NCBI GenBank assembly: GCA_963931255.1
Contig: OZ006972.1
Span: 1,736,001 to 1,800,000 of the forward strand
Source: CALUVN01 sp944323595
GTDB taxonomy: Bacteria; Cyanobacteriota; Vampirovibrionia; Gastranaerophilales; Gastranaerophilaceae
DNA: 64,000 bases
Reading direction: 5' to 3'
The notes under the pieces are model-generated. The model ran no database searches and was not told where the DNA came from. It saw only the letters and a program-made list of their open reading frames with translations. The first letter of the stretch is position 1; the number at the start of each line of letters is the position of its first letter. Both the position numbers and the translations under genes were made by a program. Positions 27,558 to 36,047 of the stretch are shown piece after piece.

Positions 27558-29237
27558 TCAGGCTGTAACCGGAACTTTTGCAACCGGTACAACAAAGTGG
27601 AAAGTTGAACCGACATCAGGTGTGCTGTCACACCAGATTGTGCCCTGATGCGCTTCCAGTAACTGTTTTGCTATAGGTAGCCCTAACCCTGAACCTCCAA
27701 CTTTTCTCGATAGTGAATTTTCAATTTGCGCAAATTTGTCAAAGGCGTGTAAGAGGTCTTTTTCTGCGATTCCTATTCCCTCGTCTGCGACACTCACCAT
27801 TATATATTCACCGTTAAGTTTTTTGATATCTTCCTCAAAATACGGGTGGCATTTTATTTCAGAGGCGTTTATCAGTTCGGTTTTTATCGTTATGTTTTTA
27901 CCCTCCGGAGTAAATTTTATTGCATTAGAGACCAGATTAGTTAAAACCTGTTCAAGCCGCTGGCTATCCGCATAAATATCCGGTAGGTTGTCTGTTTCTT
28001 CTGAATTTAACGTAAGTCCGTGTTCTTTTGCAACTTCCGAGAGTGCTGATTTTACATAATCAACAACAGAATGGATATTCATATTCTTGAACACAAAATC
28101 CATCTTGCCCGCTTCAATTTTGGACAAATCAAGCAAATCGTTAATAATTCCTGAAAGCCGCTGAACGTTTCTGCTTGCCATATTCAGAAATTTTTCCATA
28201 TTATCCGTCACCTCGCCGCATTTGCCGCTAAGGAGTATATCAAGTGAATTTTTAATTGATGTCAAAGGTGTTCGCAGTTCGTGTGAAACAATTGAAATGA
28301 ATTCGGATTTAAGGCGTTCGAGTTTTTCAAGTTTATGATTAGTTTCTTTTATTTCCTGATAAAGTGTTGCGTTTTTTAAAGGCAAGGCGACCTGTCTTGC
28401 TATCGTTTGGAAACAGGTTGCGTCCTCTGAAGAGAATGATGAATCCTTAAAAATCTCTACACACCCAAATACATTTTCCCCGAGAGTAATCGGTGCAAAC
28501 ATATTATCATACTGAAACAGGCTGAATGTAAAACGATTCCCGGGGTATTTGACGGTTTTTATTACTTTAAGATTCTCTTCCTCTATCTCATAGGGCGGAT
28601 TTTCGAATGCATTTTTGTAATTTAAAATAGTCCTGAGTTTTAATGCGCTCAAAATTTCATCAGAAATTTCGTACAGCGAATTCAATATCAAAACAGGCTC
28701 ATTTTCAGTACAAAATGACAGAGTGCAGGTAAGAGAAAAACTCAATGCCTTATCTAGCCCCTCTATCATATAGGAAAGCAATTTTTCTTTATCCAGAGTT
28801 TCCGCGAAATTTGAACTTGTGCTGTACAATGCATTCAAACGGTACAGACTGTCTGCCAAATCTTTATTTGAATTTGAGAGTTTTTCAAGTGAACTTTTTG
28901 TTTTTAAAAATACATTTATTGTTGAGGTTATAATGTTATCCGGCATATCTTTTGTCATATATGCGTTTGCGGATTTCAAAATTTCCTGCTCTGGTTTGTT
29001 AGTTATATATAATATAAGGGTATTGCTATCGGAAAAAGATTTAATATGCTTTGTAAGTGATTTGATACAATTAAGACTGCTGTCGAGAATTATTATATCA
29101 GGCACGCCTATTTGCAAATAATCTAATACCTGCATCTCCGTATAAAGCACAGAAAATTCGTACTGATTTTTGCTGAAAACAGTACTTATGCGGGCAATTT
29201 CTTCTGAATTTTCACTAACAAACAATATCTTTATCAT
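27558..29237 (-). CDS. Sensor histidine kinase with N-terminal receiver-like and GAF domains
   Basis: A 559-residue soluble kinase. Residues 1-115 form a receiver-like domain (PDIIILDSS holds the phosphoacceptor-type Asp, but the N-terminal acidic pair is reduced to SENSEE). Residues 150-295 look like a GAF domain. HisKA contains the phospho-His in SHELRTPLTSIKN (near 318). HATPase has NLVSNAIKF (N box), DEGIGIAE (G1) and GGSGLGLPIAKQL (G2). No membrane segment is present, so it senses a cytoplasmic signal or binds a partner. It sits upstream of the response regulator and degenerate ATPase; the three genes probably form one signalling unit. Confidence 0.9.
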   Translation of the reverse strand: MIKILFVSENSEEIARISTVFSKNQYEFSVLYTEMQVLDYLQIGVPDIIILDSSLNCIKSLTKHIKSFSDSNTLILYITNKPEQEILKSANAYMTKDMPDNIITSTINVFLKTKSSLEKLSNSNKDLADSLYRLNALYSTSSNFAETLDKEKLLSYMIEGLDKALSFSLTCTLSFCTENEPVLILNSLYEISDEILSALKLRTILNYKNAFENPPYEIEEENLKVIKTVKYPGNRFTFSLFQYDNMFAPITLGENVFGCVEIFKDSSFSSEDATCFQTIARQVALPLKNATLYQEIKETNHKLEKLERLKSEFISIVSHELRTPLTSIKNSLDILLSGKCGEVTDNMEKFLNMASRNVQRLSGIINDLLDLSKIEAGKMDFVFKNMNIHSVVDYVKSALSEVAKEHGLTLNSEETDNLPDIYADSQRLEQVLTNLVSNAIKFTPEGKNITIKTELINASEIKCHPYFEEDIKKLNGEYIMVSVADEGIGIAEKDLLHAFDKFAQIENSLSRKVGGSGLGLPIAKQLLEAHQGTIWCDSTPDVGSTFHFVVPVAKVPVTA

Positions 29238-29298
29238 ACAATACTATGTTAGCAAGTATTTAGATATATGCAAATTCTTTAAGTTTTTTGAAACACTA

Positions 29299-31521
29299 TT
29301 ACTTTGTTTTTTTCTTTTGTGATTTATTTTTGGGATTATTTGTATTGTTGTTATTTTTGCTGCGTCCCTGTGATGTATGATGTGCAGATGTTTGAATTCT
29401 TTTTACGCTGTACACATCGGGTATTGATTGGATACTATTTATAACTTTTTTGAGCGTATCAATGTTATCTAATTCAATACTTAGTTCAATAATTCCGACT
29501 TTGCCGGCTTTTGATTTTACGTTAGCCGAAATAATATTTGTATTGTTGTCAGAAACTGCTCCGACAATATCTTTTAAAAGCCCCATTTTTTCGGCTGTTT
29601 CTACACGTATTGTAGTTGTATAAGTTTTGCTTGTATTATCACCGGACCAGTGGATATCCATCAATCTTTCCGGCGGAATAGTGTCAAGCGTTTTACAGTC
29701 AAGACGGTGAACAGAGACCCCTTTGGAACGTGTTACAACTCCCACAATCGGTTCACCCGGAATAGGAGAGCAGCATCTGGCAAATGAATAAAGCATCCCT
29801 TCCAGACCTGCAATATCTTTTTCTGATTTCTTGTGAGTATGTCCGGTGAATGTTTTTTCCGGAGCCTTTGCCTGAGGCTTTTTGAGTTTATTAACAATTT
29901 TATTGACAGTCGTTTCTCCATACCCGAGTGCCGCAAACAAATCTTCTGCACTCTGGTAGTTCATTACCTTAGCAACTTTTTCAAACTCTTCTTTCTTTAT
30001 GTAATCATCAAAAACGGCCTTGGTAAGTTCACGTTCAAGCATTGTTTTACCCATTTCAACATGGTCTTCGCGTTTATTCTTTTTGAACCATTGACGAATT
30101 TTTGATGCCGCCTGCTTTGTTACTACAAAATTTAACCAGTCAAGGCGTGGAGCAGGGGTTTTTGATGTTATAATTTCAACAATATCACCGTTATTCAGTT
30201 TTGTATCGAGCTGTGCGATACGTCCGTTTATAAGTGCTCCTATGGTTTTACTGCCGACGTCTGAGTGAATTCTGTAAGCAAAATCAACAGGTGTTGCATT
30301 AACCGGTAAATCTATAACGTCGCCGTTCGGAGTAAAAGCAAATACCTGATCGGAGAACAAATCCAGTTTTACGGAATTTACGTAATCTTCGGCATTGGTC
30401 ATGTCTTTTTCGTATTCTACCAGTTTTCTCATCCAGGAAAACTGCAGGTCTGAAGCTTTGTCCGCTTTTTGAGAGCCTTTTTCCTTGTATCTCCAGTGTG
30501 CGGCAACCCCGTATTCAGCGACTTCATGCATTTGCCATGTTCTAATTTGAACTTCCAGCGGTTTTGAACGCGGACCTATTACGGAAGTGTGTAATGATTG
30601 ATATAAATTACCTTTCGGCATTGCAATGTAATCTTTAAATCTTCCCGGAATTGGTTTAAATTGTGAGTGAATAAGCCCTAAAACTTCGTAGCATTCCTTT
30701 TCCGTATCGACGATTACGCGGACAGCCGTAATGTCGTACAGGTCGTGAAAAGCAATGTTCAAGCGTTTCATTTTGCTGTAGATACTGTAATAGTGTTTTG
30801 CACGTCCCGTAATTTGTGCGTTTATTCCGCTTTTTTTAACGTCATTTGATATTTTTTCAATAAGCATATTGACGGTCATTTCGCGTTCGGCTTTTTTTTG
30901 TGAAACAAGCTGAGCTATTTCAAAATATTTATCCGGTTCAAGGTATCTCAAAGATAAATCTTCAAGTTCTGCCTTAATTTTTCCGATACCTAAGCGGTTT
31001 GCAAGCGGGGCAAAGATATCTAAGGTTTCTTTTGCTATTTTTTGCTGTTTGTTGACTGACATAAAGTTCAGGGTTCTCATGTTATGCAGTCTGTCTGCAA
31101 GTTTAAGAAAAATTATTCTGATATCGCTTGCCATAGCAATAAAAAGACGCCGGAAATTTTCAGCCTGACGTTCTTCTTTTGATTTAAATTGCAATTTGCC
31201 GAGTTTTGTAACCCCCTGAACAAGGTTTAAAACATCCTCTCCAAATACATCTCGGATTTCTTCCGGCTTGGTATCAGTGTCTTCCAGTATATCGTGCAGG
31301 AAAGCCGCCTGCAGGGTATGTGCATCTACTTTTAAGTCGATGAGTATTTTAGCAACTTCGACCGGATGTATGATATAAGGTTCCTCTGAAATTCTGTATT
31401 GCCCCTCGTGGAGACGTTTTGCAAATTCAAAGGCTTTTTCTATTTGTTTTATTTCATCTTCATCTCTGTGCTGTTCTATTAATTTTTGTCTTATATCATC
31501 AAATAACGGTTTTTCTGTCAT
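29299..31521 (-). CDS. rel: Bifunctional (p)ppGpp synthetase/hydrolase (Rel/SpoT)
   Basis: Stringent-response enzyme, 740 residues. HD hydrolase domain with HTLQAAFLHDILEDTDT and KLADRLHNMRTL, both intact. Synthetase domain with YDITAVRVIVDTEKECYEVLG, RFKDYIAMPKGNLYQSLHT and EVQIRTWQMHEVAEYGVAAHW, also intact. Then TGS (VFAFTPNGDVIDLP) and ACT domain (about 640-715), and a Lys/Asn-rich tail. So both synthesis and degradation should work. Single copy in the window. The histidine attenuator 500 bases beyond it is on the opposite strand and need not be related, though both respond to uncharged tRNA. Confidence 0.95.
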   Translation of the reverse strand: MTEKPLFDDIRQKLIEQHRDEDEIKQIEKAFEFAKRLHEGQYRISEEPYIIHPVEVAKILIDLKVDAHTLQAAFLHDILEDTDTKPEEIRDVFGEDVLNLVQGVTKLGKLQFKSKEERQAENFRRLFIAMASDIRIIFLKLADRLHNMRTLNFMSVNKQQKIAKETLDIFAPLANRLGIGKIKAELEDLSLRYLEPDKYFEIAQLVSQKKAEREMTVNMLIEKISNDVKKSGINAQITGRAKHYYSIYSKMKRLNIAFHDLYDITAVRVIVDTEKECYEVLGLIHSQFKPIPGRFKDYIAMPKGNLYQSLHTSVIGPRSKPLEVQIRTWQMHEVAEYGVAAHWRYKEKGSQKADKASDLQFSWMRKLVEYEKDMTNAEDYVNSVKLDLFSDQVFAFTPNGDVIDLPVNATPVDFAYRIHSDVGSKTIGALINGRIAQLDTKLNNGDIVEIITSKTPAPRLDWLNFVVTKQAASKIRQWFKKNKREDHVEMGKTMLERELTKAVFDDYIKKEEFEKVAKVMNYQSAEDLFAALGYGETTVNKIVNKLKKPQAKAPEKTFTGHTHKKSEKDIAGLEGMLYSFARCCSPIPGEPIVGVVTRSKGVSVHRLDCKTLDTIPPERLMDIHWSGDNTSKTYTTTIRVETAEKMGLLKDIVGAVSDNNTNIISANVKSKAGKVGIIELSIELDNIDTLKKVINSIQSIPDVYSVKRIQTSAHHTSQGRSKNNNNTNNPKNKSQKKKTK

Positions 31522-31614
31522 AGTAAATTTATCATACAGATTTTATTTCTTTTTTTCAAGTAAAATCGTCTAATTTCATACATTAAGACTACGTTTTTAT
31601 GATAATATTGCACT

Positions 31615-31893
31615 ATGGAAAAAGGTTTTTTACTGAATTTGAAAATTTCGCCCAATGCTTCTAAAAATGAAATTGTTAAAAATGACGACGGAAGCGTTAA
31701 GGTAAAAATTACAGCGCAGCCAGTTGACGGCAAAGCAAATAAAGCCCTTGTTGAATTTCTTTCCAAAACCTTTAAAATTCCAAAAACTTCTATTGAAATA
31801 GTCAAAGGTGAAACTTCTAAGGATAAAACGGTTCTTTTTAAAACTGACGATATAGAGAAAATCGAAAAAATTAAAGCAGCATTTATTTCTTGA
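31615..31893 (+). CDS. DUF167/YggU-family small protein
   Basis: A 92-residue protein matching the YggU family: KISPNASKNEIV, then VKVKITAQPVDGKANKALVEFLSKTF, the most conserved stretch, and SIEIVKGETSKDKTV. Function unknown in all organisms. Complete and normal in length. It is divergent from rel and followed by about 110 bases before the histidine-leader promoter. A larger open frame on the other strand across it is a shadow. Confidence 0.9.
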   Translation: MEKGFLLNLKISPNASKNEIVKNDDGSVKVKITAQPVDGKANKALVEFLSKTFKIPKTSIEIVKGETSKDKTVLFKTDDIEKIEKIKAAFIS

Positions 31894-31969
31894 TATAGAA
31901 CGATTAAGCCTATACTTTTGAGCATTTTATGCAAAAGAGTTTTCTTCAACGTTTTTTATTTATTCTCTA

Positions 31970-31998
31970 TTGCTTTTTATTTTTTTTATTGTTATGAT
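31970..31998 (+). promoter_or_regulatory. Promoter of the histidine leader
   Basis: TTGCTT at 31970-31975 and TATGAT at 31993-31998, separated by 17 bases, match sigma-70-type -35 and -10 elements. Transcription would start near 32005, 24 bases ahead of the leader peptide's ATG. Confidence 0.6.
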
Positions 31999-32028
31999 TT
32001 TAGTAACAAGTATTTTTAAGGATTAAAA

Positions 32029-32088
32029 ATGATTTTAAGAACTGCAAAATTACATCATCACCATCATAGCTTCCTGAAGAGGCTATAG
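32029..32088 (+). CDS. Histidine-rich leader peptide (attenuator sensor)
   Basis: A 19-codon frame, MILRTAKLHHHHHSFLKRL then TAG, with five consecutive His codons (32053-32067: four CAT and one CAC). AAGGA at 32018-32022 is a ribosome site with six-base spacing. This is the form of the enterobacterial hisL leader peptide, which has seven His codons. The last codons (32076-32085, GAAGAGGCTA) are also the 5' arm of an antiterminator. A ribosome stalled on the His codons would leave that arm free; a ribosome at the stop codon would cover it. The downstream gene is not a recognised histidine gene. Confidence 0.8.
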   Translation: MILRTAKLHHHHHSFLKRL

Positions 32089-32170
32089 AATTGATGATGC
32101 GCGGTTTTAATAAATAATTCAATTCTTAATAAGTAGCCTCTTCGGGATAACAGCGTAAGAGGTTATTTTA
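32076..32170 (+). promoter_or_regulatory. Histidine-type transcription attenuator (antiterminator/terminator switch)
   Basis: Two mutually exclusive RNA hairpins. Antiterminator: GAAGAGGCTA (32076-32085, in the leader peptide's end) pairs perfectly over 10 bases with TAGCCTCTTC (32134-32143), reinforced by an inner 8-bp pairing AGAATTGA (32087-32094) with TCAATTCT (32119-32126). Terminator: AGCCTCTT (32135-32142) pairs with AAGAGGTT (32157-32164), including one G-U pair, followed by ATTTTATT (32165-32172). The same segment serves both, as in his/trp attenuators. Histidine plenty should terminate and starvation should read through into the gene at 32197. Confidence 0.75.
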
Positions 32171-32196
32171 TTGATGAATTGGAGGTTTAAAAATAA

Positions 32197-33495
32197 ATGT
32201 CACTAGTTAATATAATTTCAGCAGTCGGAAATAATAATTCTGTTTACCCCTTACTGGTCAGAGATTGCGGGGTTGAAAATCCTATTAAGATAGCTCTGAC
32301 TTATAAACAAAATATTGGCGAGTCCCCAAAAGTAGCACGCTATGCAGTTAGAGAACGTTCAATAGATGAATATACCACATCGGCGGTATGGCTGGGTACT
32401 ATTCCTGTTGTTGAAGCCGTTTCTGACGTATTTATATCTAAAAAAGGGTACAACCCAAAAATTAGCGCCAGACTCTTTAAAGAAGATACGGTTAAAAATC
32501 CTTTTCAGGGAATTGAATTTAATATCAAAAAGTTTGGTAATTCCACATCAAAAGAGGTGCAGGCTGCAGTTGCAGATTTGATTAAAGTCAGAGATAATAA
32601 AAAAGTATTTGAAAGTTTAGTGTCCAAAAAATTTACTGCAGCCGTCGCAATTCCGATGGCATTAATAGGGTTTATTATTCCTAAATGTATATTTGCACTT
32701 TCACGCAAAATAGCAGAGAAAGAAAAACAAAAGCAGCAGCCTGATTACTCTGATATTTTTGGAAAGTCCGACATAACAACTTTCGGGCAAAAGAAAGACG
32801 TATCATTTACGGGGTTTGCGTCAACGGTAGCAAATCTTACTACTCCGGATAAGATGGCAGCAATCGACGGCGGTTATGCTATAGGGCGTGTGTTAACTGC
32901 TCGTAAAGGATATGAACCGTTTGACATTGCCTTCAAGATGGCAGGTATGCTTTACTTAAATTATGTTGCTCCAAAACAGATAGAAAAGTTTTTTAATTTT
33001 ACTTCGGCAAAACTATTCAAAAGTAACGTAAATCTTGATCCTAAGCTGCTCAATAATAAAGAATTTATCTCTGATGTTGAAAATAACAGCTTTGATTTTC
33101 TCGGCAGGCTGAACGGTCGTGAGATGCTGGAATACATTGATAATAATCCGCAGAGTCCTTTTACAAAATATGCATCAATGTTTAAAAAGGTTACAATGCT
33201 TACAAAAGACAGCCGCGACCCGAGAATATTTGTAGATATAAAAGATTTGGAAAATTTCGGCAAAGATATATTCTCCTTTGCTAAAGACGGATTGAATGCT
33301 GAAAATTTAAATAAATTCGCTAAAAAAGCACTGCGGGTTAAATCAGCTAATATTATATCAAACGTTGCTCTGAGCAGCTTCTTGTTGTCTTATGTTCTAC
33401 CAAAAACTCAGTTTGCGCTCAGAGAATTTTTCACAGGCTCAAAGCTGGAACCGGGTTTAATTAATATTGATGACAACAAAAAAGCTCCGAATTAA
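32197..33495 (+). CDS. Uncharacterised protein under predicted histidine attenuation
   Basis: A 432-residue protein that I do not recognise. GGAGG at 32181-32185 is the ribosome site. Features: an N-terminal part with YPLLVRDCGVENPIKIALTYKQ and EYTTSAVWLG; a hydrophobic segment at about 148-168 (AAVAIPMALIGFIIPKCIFAL); the short motif DVSFTGFAS near residue 202; and a second hydrophobic stretch near 390-410 (IISNVALSSFLLSYVLPK). It contains essentially no histidine, which is notable given the leader and would let it be made when His-tRNA is scarce. No transporter or enzyme motif is visible. It ends in a bidirectional terminator shared with gap. Confidence 0.75.
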   Translation: MSLVNIISAVGNNNSVYPLLVRDCGVENPIKIALTYKQNIGESPKVARYAVRERSIDEYTTSAVWLGTIPVVEAVSDVFISKKGYNPKISARLFKEDTVKNPFQGIEFNIKKFGNSTSKEVQAAVADLIKVRDNKKVFESLVSKKFTAAVAIPMALIGFIIPKCIFALSRKIAEKEKQKQQPDYSDIFGKSDITTFGQKKDVSFTGFASTVANLTTPDKMAAIDGGYAIGRVLTARKGYEPFDIAFKMAGMLYLNYVAPKQIEKFFNFTSAKLFKSNVNLDPKLLNNKEFISDVENNSFDFLGRLNGREMLEYIDNNPQSPFTKYASMFKKVTMLTKDSRDPRIFVDIKDLENFGKDIFSFAKDGLNAENLNKFAKKALRVKSANIISNVALSSFLLSYVLPKTQFALREFFTGSKLEPGLINIDDNKKAPN

Positions 33496-33508
33496 TCGGA
33501 GCTTTTTT
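33481..33508. terminator. Terminator shared by the convergent unknown gene and gap
   Basis: AAAGCTCCGA / TCGGAGCTTTTTT around a 5-base loop that overlaps the stop codon region of the plus-strand gene. A-run on one side and T-run on the other make it bidirectional. Confidence 0.85.
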
Positions 33509-33528
33509 GTATATGTCTAAATCATAAA

Positions 33529-34533
33529 TTATAATTTAGAAGCAACCATCAAAGTAGTTTCAGCTAAACGAGTTGAGTAACCCATTTCGTTGTCATACCA
33601 AGAAATGATTTTAACTTGGTTGCCGCCCATTACACGAGTTAACAACGCATCAACTGTAGATGATTGTGAAGTGCCGATGTAGTCAGAAGATACTAACGGT
33701 TCTTCAGTGTAGCAAAGAACGTGTCCGTCAGCGCCTTCTTTTAATGCAGCGTTAACTTCTTCTACAGTTACGTCTTTTGAAAGTTCAAATACAACGTCAA
33801 CTAATGAAACGTCAGGAGTAGGAACTCTCATAGCGAAACCGTCCAATTTACCTTTTAATTGAGGCAATACAAGAGCAACAGCTTTTGCTGCACCTGTTTT
33901 TGTAGGAACGATGTTCAAAGCACCAGCTCTTGCACGACGAGGATCTTTGTGACCTGCGTCTAAGATTCTTTGGTCGCCTGTGTAAGAGTGAACAGTTGTC
34001 ATCAAACCTTTAACAATACCGAATTTTTCATCGATAACTTTAGCTACAGGAGCCAAGCAGTTTGTTGTGCAAGATGCCATTGAAATTACATTGTGTTTAG
34101 CAGGATCATATTCTTTGTCGTTTACGCCTAAAACAATTGTAATATCTTCATTTGTAGCAGGAGCTGAAATGATAACTTTTTTAGCACCTGCTGTGATGTG
34201 TGCTTTTGCTTTTTCAGCATCTGTGAAGAAACCTGTTGATTCAACAACAACTTCTACACCTAAATCTTTCCAAGGTAATTGTGCAGGATCTTTTTCTGCA
34301 AAGAATTTAATTTTCTTACCGTTAACAATAATACCTTCATCGTAAGCTTCAACGCTGCCGTCAAATTTGCCCATTACTGAATCGTGTTTGAAAAGTAATG
34401 CTGCTTCAGCAGGTTTCAAACCAGGGTCGTTGATAGCTACATAATTAATTTTGTCAAAAATACCTTCTCTGATAGCGGCTCTTAATGTGTTACGGCCGAT
34501 TCTACCAAAACCGTTAATTGCTACATTTACCAT
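33529..34533 (-). CDS. gap: Glyceraldehyde-3-phosphate dehydrogenase, type I
   Basis: Glycolytic NAD-dependent enzyme forming 1,3-bisphosphoglycerate. INGFGRIGR at the N-terminus binds NAD, the catalytic cysteine is in SMASCTTNCLAP (near residue 153), and HSYTGDQRILD and SWYDNEMGYS complete the family pattern. It has 334 residues. NDPG rather than NDL follows the first domain, and the NAD/NADP-deciding Asp is kept in the form AINDP. AAGGAG ribosome site; codon choice suggests high expression. It stands alone, without pgk or tpi alongside. Confidence 0.97.
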   Translation of the reverse strand: MVNVAINGFGRIGRNTLRAAIREGIFDKINYVAINDPGLKPAEAALLFKHDSVMGKFDGSVEAYDEGIIVNGKKIKFFAEKDPAQLPWKDLGVEVVVESTGFFTDAEKAKAHITAGAKKVIISAPATNEDITIVLGVNDKEYDPAKHNVISMASCTTNCLAPVAKVIDEKFGIVKGLMTTVHSYTGDQRILDAGHKDPRRARAGALNIVPTKTGAAKAVALVLPQLKGKLDGFAMRVPTPDVSLVDVVFELSKDVTVEEVNAALKEGADGHVLCYTEEPLVSSDYIGTSQSSTVDALLTRVMGGNQVKIISWYDNEMGYSTRLAETTLMVASKL

Positions 34534-34752
34534 AAGTTTTTACTCCTTCTTATTCTGTAAACTTATAACATGGTTGTTATACACCAAACAAATTAACTAA
34601 GCAAGCAAATATGTTAACCTTTAATTATTTATTAATATTTATATATATATTGTATATCGATATAAAAACCTGAAAATTCAATGATATTGCCATTTTGTGC
34701 CGTTTTGTGATTTACAAATGTAACAAAAACTTAACAAAAGAGGATAAAAAAT

Positions 34753-34780
34753 TAAAGATTTAGGAAAGAAATGCCGAAAA
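34753..34780 (+). promoter_or_regulatory. Sigma28/FliA-like promoter
   Basis: TAAA (34753-34756, within TTAAAGATT) followed after 16 bases by GCCGAAAA (34773-34780). This closely resembles the sigma28 consensus TAAA-N15-GCCGATAA. The predicted start, near 34790, lies about 30 bases before the ATG of the unknown gene at 34823. It is the only such motif I noticed in the window. Confidence 0.4.
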
Positions 34781-34822
34781 CATGAGTACTAGATACGAAA
34801 CGAACGAAAGGGACAAAGCCTT

Positions 34823-35839
34823 ATGGGAATGGCAGCATCACAAGCGAGATTTTTAGGACTGACAGCAAGAAAGACAAACGTTGAATTTGAAGGTCAGCAG
34901 ATTAACCAACAAAGAACAACATTGTCTAACCAATCCGCAAACTACTACAATCAGTTGTTAGGAATGAGCGTACCGGTGGCACCGTCAGTCGAAGATTATA
35001 CAAAGACAGTGTATACGTTCAACGACGGCGCATTGACAAACACCATCACATCATTGGTAGCGACCGGCAACGGCGAATATACAGTCAGCTACCTCCGCGA
35101 ATGGAACGATGACTTTGCAGCAGTATCCGCAGCAACAAGTATTATCACTAACGATGGCGGCGCATACTATGTAGGCGATACCCCGTTGAGAAAACTTGGC
35201 GACACTGCAAATCCTGACGATGATCCATATTTGTCAACAGTTGACGATCTGGAGGGTTTGAAACGCGAAGAACAAGCCTACCTTGATGCGTTGAACGAAA
35301 AATACGGCGATGCGAATGCTGAATGGTATGTAAGATACGTTCAAAACTCAACATCAGGAGCTTACATCCCATACTTCTATAAAGCAAGTGAAGTTGAAGA
35401 TGCAACAAAATATGAAACAGATACCGGCCGATCAATAGCCAATATAAACTGTTATACAATGGGCACAGACAAAAATGTAGAAGAAGTCAAAGCCTTAGAG
35501 GGCTGCCGAGTCGAGCAGGATTCAACAGGTCGTTATATATCAATAGCGTTACCACAAGAAGATGGAACAACAGTAAAATACGCCCTGACAACAGCAACAG
35601 TAACCGATCAGGAAAAATATGACGATGCAATGAACCAATACGAATATGACAAATATTTGTATGACCAAACAATACAGGAAATCAACGCAAAAATCGAGAT
35701 AACCCAAGCAGAAGATAAGAACTTAGAATTGCGATTGAAACAACTGGATACAGAACAAAATGCAATCCAAACAGAAATGGATGCAGTAGAAAAGGTAATC
35801 GAAAAGAATACGGAATCCACATTCAAGACATTCGGTTAG
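34823..35839 (+). CDS. Uncharacterised protein with coiled-coil ends, possible flagellar-class gene
   Basis: A 338-residue protein without signal peptide. The start MGMAASQARFLGLTARK and following Gln/Asn-rich helix (QQINQQRTTLSNQSANYYNQLL) recall the helical ends of rod, hook or filament-type proteins. The middle is acidic and Tyr/Thr-rich. The end (about 270-335) is a strong coiled-coil (AKIEITQAEDKNLELRLKQLD). Many codons end in C and rare AT-rich codons are scarce compared with its neighbours, implying high expression. A sigma28-like promoter precedes it, and AAAGGGA is the ribosome site. No homologue is recognised with certainty; a surface or appendage role is inference. Confidence 0.7.
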   Translation: MGMAASQARFLGLTARKTNVEFEGQQINQQRTTLSNQSANYYNQLLGMSVPVAPSVEDYTKTVYTFNDGALTNTITSLVATGNGEYTVSYLREWNDDFAAVSAATSIITNDGGAYYVGDTPLRKLGDTANPDDDPYLSTVDDLEGLKREEQAYLDALNEKYGDANAEWYVRYVQNSTSGAYIPYFYKASEVEDATKYETDTGRSIANINCYTMGTDKNVEEVKALEGCRVEQDSTGRYISIALPQEDGTTVKYALTTATVTDQEKYDDAMNQYEYDKYLYDQTIQEINAKIEITQAEDKNLELRLKQLDTEQNAIQTEMDAVEKVIEKNTESTFKTFG

Positions 35840-35842
35840 AGT

Positions 35843-35921
35843 AATGAATAGTGCATATTAAGCAGCTATTCAGTCTCTAACTGGCGAGATGGGAAAGACT
35901 GCTTAACATACACTATTCATT
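35843..35921. repeat. 79-bp imperfect inverted repeat
   Basis: Outer arms AATGAATAGTG (35843-35853) and CACTATTCATT (35911-35921) are perfectly complementary. Inner arms TTAAGCAG (35858-35865) and CTGCTTAA, and an alternative CAGTCT (35871-35876) with AGACTG, can also pair. It follows the unknown gene by three bases. The shape is that of a long transcript-end hairpin or a small MITE-like element; there is no T-run directly after it. Confidence 0.65.
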
Positions 35922-35975
35922 AGAATAACTGAAAAAATTCCTTTCCCTTTTTCCTTTTTTCCCTATTGATTTTCC

Positions 35976-36004
35976 AACGACACGTAGAAACGGGTCGTTT
36001 TTTA
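35976..36004 (+). terminator. Terminator of the first repeat unit
   Basis: AACGACACGT-AGAA-ACGGGTCGTT forms a 10-bp stem with one mismatch, followed by TTTTATTA on the plus strand. It is preceded by TTGATTTTCCAACGAC, the same 16 bases that end the two larger repeat units downstream, so this looks like the 3' remnant of a first copy. Confidence 0.7.
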
Positions 36005-36047
36005 TTATCTAAAAGTAGAAAAAAATGAAGAGTTCAATTTAATTAAT

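Noticed and set aside
31518..31949. 143-codon frame on the minus strand over the DUF167 gene
   Set aside because: It is antisense to a well-conserved YggU-family gene and has no recognisable family; codon pattern is that of a shadow frame.
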